From the NCBI GenBank assembly GCA_000711775.1, contig ARYC01018440.1, positions 1-64,000 on the forward strand: a stretch of DNA of 64,000 nucleotides, in the 5' to 3' direction. Positions 59,980 to 64,000 of the stretch are shown piece after piece. The notes under the pieces were generated by a model, which was not told the DNA's origin, made no database searches, and saw only the letters and a list, made by a program, of their open reading frames with translations. Numbering within the stretch: position 1 is the stretch's first letter; each line of letters opens with the position of its first letter. The DNA is from Oxytricha trifallax. Taxonomy: Eukaryota; Ciliophora; Spirotrichea; Sporadotrichida; Oxytrichidae. The translations under genes were made by a program, and so were the position numbers.

Positions 59980-62128
59980 AATTACTTAAAAGGGCTAGAA
60001 CCTTATATAGACTTATTTATAGTATATCGTATCAGGGAGGCAGCTCATAGCCTCAATGTGGATATTTTTTATTATTATCATTATGATTATTATAACAATA
60101 ATTATTACTATTATTTTATAATATTAAAAAAAGTGAGAGTGCTATTATATATGAAGTGCTATCATTTTGGGTTGATCTATTTTTAGGCATTTCCATCCTC
60201 CTTAACTTTTCTTTTTTCTTTTATATGCTTTGATTACTCTACTAATACCTAGTTATTTAAATAGTAAATTAATTTATATATCACTATATTTATAATTATT
60301 TTACTTTTATAATAAATAAAATAAAATGAAATAAAAAACTTTATGGCAATTTATTCTCATATATTTTATTATTAAATTTTTGTTGGACTTCACATTTCTT
60401 TGAATTTCTCTGCAATGTTTGCTTTTTGACTTTTTTACTTTGCGGCTTTTAGCTGTTATATCAATTTTTATATTTTATTCTCTGATTGGGTGTGATATAA
60501 ACAAAAATTTATAATAAATTTTCTAAACTAGAAAATATAGCAAATTTTTTAAAATAATTAGAAAAATTATTTGGTTTGAGAAATTGTGAGAATTTATATT
60601 GTTGGAGTAAATTGTTACTTAATAGCCATTGAATCTTACTTAAGGATTATTATAAAAATTTGCTAATTATTTATTTAATTTTTTATTAATTAGTGTAAAT
60701 TAATCTTATATTGTTTGGGTCTCCCCAAAAAAATATTTCAAATCGATAATTTTAAAACGAAATTAGAATTTTTTTAATAAAAATATTAATAATATAGGTT
60801 ATTTTTTGGGAGTTTTTTTCATAATTTTAGGTGCAGGAATAATTGTAGATATTTTTATTAATTTTAAGATTCAAAATATGTTTCTTGAAAGGAGTCGGTT
60901 TTTTTAAAAATATATTTTGATTGAAGCTTCGTTTCCTGCATTAATACAATTACTTATGAATGTCTCGCTCTATATATTTTGAATTATTCGAGCAATATTT
61001 ATCAATATTTAATTATACGATAAATTATGATTAATTTGTATAAATATATAAATAATAATATCTTTTGTTCAGATATCCAGTGCTTATAATCTATAGAATC
61101 ATTTTTTATTCTACCTCATATTTTATAAACTTCCTTAAAAATTTTTAACGAATTACCTTAAAATTCCAGTAATTTAAATTTAAATACTTTAATTTTAAGT
61201 AATTATAATTAAAGTAAGATCTATAAAGAATATTGAGATTGAACATTAATTTTATTTCTGTTTAATATATTTTGTTGTCTGTATACTATATAGTAAATTT
61301 TTATTGAGGTTTTTAGTAATGAGATATCATTAATTTGAAAACGGAGTCTTAGATCATTTATTAATATGTTAATATCAATTTTTATTATCATAAATATAAT
61401 AAATTTATATTTTATATATAACCTTAGATTACTTTCGTTAACAATATAAAAAAAATATTATGTCATCTCTACTTGAAGATGAATTAGTGTAATAAATATT
61501 ATTTATACTATAAGTCCATTAAATAAACAAATATATTATTAAGAAAATTATCAATAATAATTTATAATATTTTATTATATTAAAAATTTTAGTGAATTGA
61601 AAAGTTATTTAGGAAATTCGATTGACATTTGTTAAATATGCATAAGTTCAATAAAAATGTGAAAGCTTTGTCAAGCTAACTTGATATATGAATTTTTTCC
61701 AATTATTAAACTTTTTAAGGGTTATTTATTGATACATTATTATTGATTGTAGTATTAAAATATATAAATAAATATATATTATTCTATAGCTTATCAAATA
61801 AAATTCAAAATAATTTAAATAAACAATTCATGATCTCATTAAAAATTACCCATTAATTTTTAACTTTTATGATATAAAAATGTTAATTTTATAGAATACA
61901 ATGGATTATTAGATTTCATATTTTTATAATCATGGCAGAATAAATTTAAATTGCTTTTATTAAACTTACAGCTTTTAAATATGTGTTTTTAACCAGTCTA
62001 AAATTTTTAAATGATTAAGATATAAAAATTATTTTTTGTAATTTTATAATTTAAAAATCATAAAATTTAATTAGGTTTTGGAAATTTTAAAATCTAAATA
62101 AATTAGAGAATTTTATGTCAGTTTTATT
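59980..62128. other. AT-rich region without genes
   Basis: Extremely AT-rich. No protein-like frame after about 60.08 kb. TAT/TTA-rich low-complexity sequence lies at 60070-60120. Confidence 0.55.
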
Positions 62129-62153
62129 AAATTAATGGGGGGGGCGGCGAGTC

Positions 62154-62269
62154 TAAGTCGGTGCAAATAATTTTTCAAATTCCTAAGTCGGTGCAAAATT
62201 TTTTTCCAAAATCCTAAGTCGGTGCAAAAAGAAAAAATTTTTTTTCTCAAAAAATCATAAGTCGGTGCA
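62154..62269. repeat. Four 12-bp iterons, left end of Merlin element
   Basis: Four direct copies of TAAGTCGGTGCA at 62154, 62184, 62215 and 62258, spaced 30-43 bp. Mirrored at the right end. Likely transposase-binding sites. Confidence 0.9.
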
Positions 62270-62288
62270 TAATAAAAGAAAATTTTTT

Positions 62289-63437
62289 TCAATCAAAAAA
62301 TTGTTAATTAATTAATAAAATGTTAAATATCTCAGATAAAGATTCATTGGCCTTTTATTTATTGATTTTGAGTTGTCTCCTCCAAAGAGCTTCCATTAAA
62401 AAATTATGCAAATTGTCATTACTTACTGTATTATAAATATTTTTTATATATCTTTTCAGTTAATACCATAAACTTTCGATTTAATTTGTACCTCTTAAAT
62501 TTCTAGGTCTTAAATTAACATTGCTATTTTCACTATCATCTTGCATTTCTACATCTTAAAATTTATTTTCTTCATTTTCATCATCTTAATCATCTTCATT
62601 ATCATCATCATCGTCATCATCATCTTAATTATCATCGTCATCTTACTATTATTGATTAAATTAATTTTATTTTAGTTCTTCATGAACATATCTTTTATTG
62701 AATAATCCTGCTTATGAAAATTGCATATTTTAATATGAACTATAGCCATCATGATGTATGGTAGAACCCCTTTAAGAATATTATTGGATTATAGGCCATA
62801 AAGTATCTCTAGTTCTGTCTTAAACAATAAAAACTTTTGCTTTTTTAGTATCTCTTTCAACCATGCCAAATACCCAAATTTGTCTATCAACTCTCGTGTT
62901 TCTAATAAAGCCTTCGTCATGTAGAAATTTTCCATGAGTATATAAACTTTCATCTACTTCAATATCTCCCCTAAGTTTTTCATTTGGATCTTAGATATGA
63001 AATATCTCCATATAATTTGCTATTTTTTACCTGATTTCTTAGAAAATATTCTTTATTAATTTCTGATTCAATTTATAATTATACATACTTAAATTGTACT
63101 TAGTCTGTGAAGAACTATATCCCATTGCAAAGTAATGAAATACTAATAAATACCATGCTGATATTGGTTACTAATGTTTTTTGAATAGGAATAAAGTTTG
63201 AATTGATTTTTTTCTCCTGCATGGGCGGATACATTAGTATTCAACTTCATCTGGTGCATCTTTTCTTGGTTTTAAAATCATATTCTAATTGCATCCATCA
63301 CATTTAGGATCATTCTCTAGAATCCCAATTATTTAAAGTTCTTCAATTACTTTTTCTATATCTGTGATAAAAATCATGACATCCATTATTAAATTAGATG
63401 TTTTTACAATATCTGAATGTCTTTTTTGTCTTTACAT
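62289..63437 (-). CDS. IS1595/ISXO2-type (Merlin) transposase, intact
   Basis: Unbroken 382-aa frame from ATG at 63437 (MQRQKRHSDIVKTSNLIMD) to TGA at 62289-62291, many TAA/TAG as Gln. An N-terminal zinc ribbon has Cys pairs (CDGCNQNMILKPR, then CIRPC). The DDE-type core follows: GDIEVDESLY (first D), RQIWVFGMVERDTKKAKVF, DTLWPIIQ, and TIHHDGYSSYQ (second D). The third acidic residue lies in NQIESLWYQLKRYIKN, with the family's C-terminal H-N-F-L-M-E-A-L-W-R-R. An Asp/Glu/Gln-rich insert of about 50 residues separates the second D from the E. An alternative start is the Met at 63386. All Trp codons are TGG and the only TGA is the terminator. It cuts and pastes its host element, presumably binding the 12-bp terminal iterons. 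Confidence 0.93.
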
Positions 63438-63548
63438 TAGGTTTTTATAATAATAATTATTAAATTATATTATACAATTTAAGTCAATATTTTTATTATA
63501 AGATTTTAAATATTTATTTATTTGATTGAAAAAAATTTTCTTTTATTA

Positions 63549-63663
63549 TGCACCGACTTAGGATTTTTGAGAAAAAATTTTTTTTCTTTTTGCACCGACT
63601 TAGGATTTTGGAAAAAAATTTTGCACCGACTTAGGATTTTGAAAAAATTTTTGCACCGACTTA
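63549..63663. repeat. Four 12-bp iterons, right end of Merlin element
   Basis: Complementary copies TGCACCGACTTA at 63549, 63591, 63622 and 63652, mirroring the left-end set. Confidence 0.9.
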
Positions 63664-63682
63664 GACCCCCCCCCAAATTAAT

Positions 63683-64000
63683 ATATAGTAATTAATTTTT
63701 TCAATTTAAAGGATGAGTATAATTACAAGTAAAATCAATTAATTTATATATATTTATATATATAAAAATGTTAATTCCAATTATAAATTATAAAAATTTT
63801 AATGAGTGCAGTCGAATATAGCTTATATAATGAAGTTTATATAATAATCTTGAGATCGTCATTTCTCATCTCACTTCTTGAATTCTTTTAACTTATACTT
63901 TTAAATTTTTTTTAATACTAATATATGTTATTTGACTTTTAAATCCCATTATAGAAATAAATTTAAACAAATTTGATAAAAAAAATGTATAATATAATAA
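63683..64000. other. AT-rich flank
   Basis: No feature seen; short TA-rich run at about 63745-63770. Confidence 0.5.

Larger units (their letters stand above)
62137..63674. mobile_element. Complete Merlin/IS1595-type transposon
   Basis: The 1538-bp element is flanked by perfect 8-bp direct repeats AAATTAAT (62129-62136 and 63675-63682), the duplication size typical of Merlin. Ends begin with a run of eight G's (nine C's on the right). Next come four copies of TAAGTCGGTGCA at each end, in inverted orientation: 62154, 62184, 62215 and 62258 on the left; 63549, 63591, 63622 and 63652 (complement) on the right. It contains one intact transposase gene. Perfect target duplication and an unbroken gene indicate recent, possibly current, activity. 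Confidence 0.95.

Noticed and set aside
1..64000. rRNA, tRNA or CRISPR features
   Set aside because: No rRNA-like conserved blocks, no tRNA cloverleaf noticed by eye, and no regularly spaced identical repeats with unique spacers. Short tRNAs could be missed without a search.

Overview
The window reads as nuclear DNA of a ciliate. It is extremely AT-rich, and almost every convincing protein frame runs through TAA and TAG codons, which fit glutamine. Standard-code ORFs are therefore mostly meaningless here. Read with TAA/TAG as Gln, the window shows recognisable families: an IS1595/Merlin transposase, an IS630/Tc1-mariner transposase, a zinc-finger/kinase protein, an FtsX-type permease, NPL4, LamG-like surface proteins, and ankyrin, LRR and beta-helix proteins. 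TGA ends several clean genes. It also occurs inside other well-conserved frames where tryptophan fits. This recalls the ambiguous code reported for karyorelictids such as Loxodes (UAA/UAG = Gln, UGA = Trp or stop), although decaying genes are an alternative. Candidate introns are very short (about 23-80 nt).

Layout. 0-24 kb holds cellular genes separated by AT-rich spacers: an unknown gene near 1.7 kb, a 416-bp MITE at 3.5 kb, a hydrophilic protein at 5.4-7 kb, a beta-helix surface protein at 8.5-10 kb, an ankyrin-like gene at 10.2 kb, a small gene at 11.6 kb, a Q/N-rich gene at 14.4 kb, an FtsX-like permease at 16.2-18 kb, a basic/acidic protein at 18.3 kb and an unknown multi-exon gene at 21.6-24.3 kb. 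24.8-46.3 kb is dominated by at least three minus-strand paralogues of a large extracellular protein family. This block is invaded by a foldback element (28.8 kb), a long palindrome (31.7 kb) and a nested pair of transposons (39.17-44.16 kb). 46.7-55 kb carries a membrane-protein gene, an NPL4 homologue, a long-TIR element with an unidentified protein, and an unknown gene. 57.5-64 kb carries a MITE, one unknown gene, a large non-coding AT-rich stretch and an intact Merlin transposon.

Two points stand out. First, the 4.5-kb TBE-like transposon (zinc finger-pseudokinase, accessory protein, DD34E transposase; AAT target duplication) and the MITE beside it sit inside the coding sequence of a LamG-family gene. 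Conceptual removal of both, each leaving one target-site copy, gives one continuous reading frame across the junction. This is what precise excision or very recent insertion would look like. Second, three elements (3.5, 50.9 and 57.5 kb) share one terminal signature. They form a small transposon family whose only putative autonomous member encodes a protein I cannot assign to any transposase family. Several genes show one-base frame changes next to homopolymers; whether these are real or assembly errors cannot be decided from the sequence alone.
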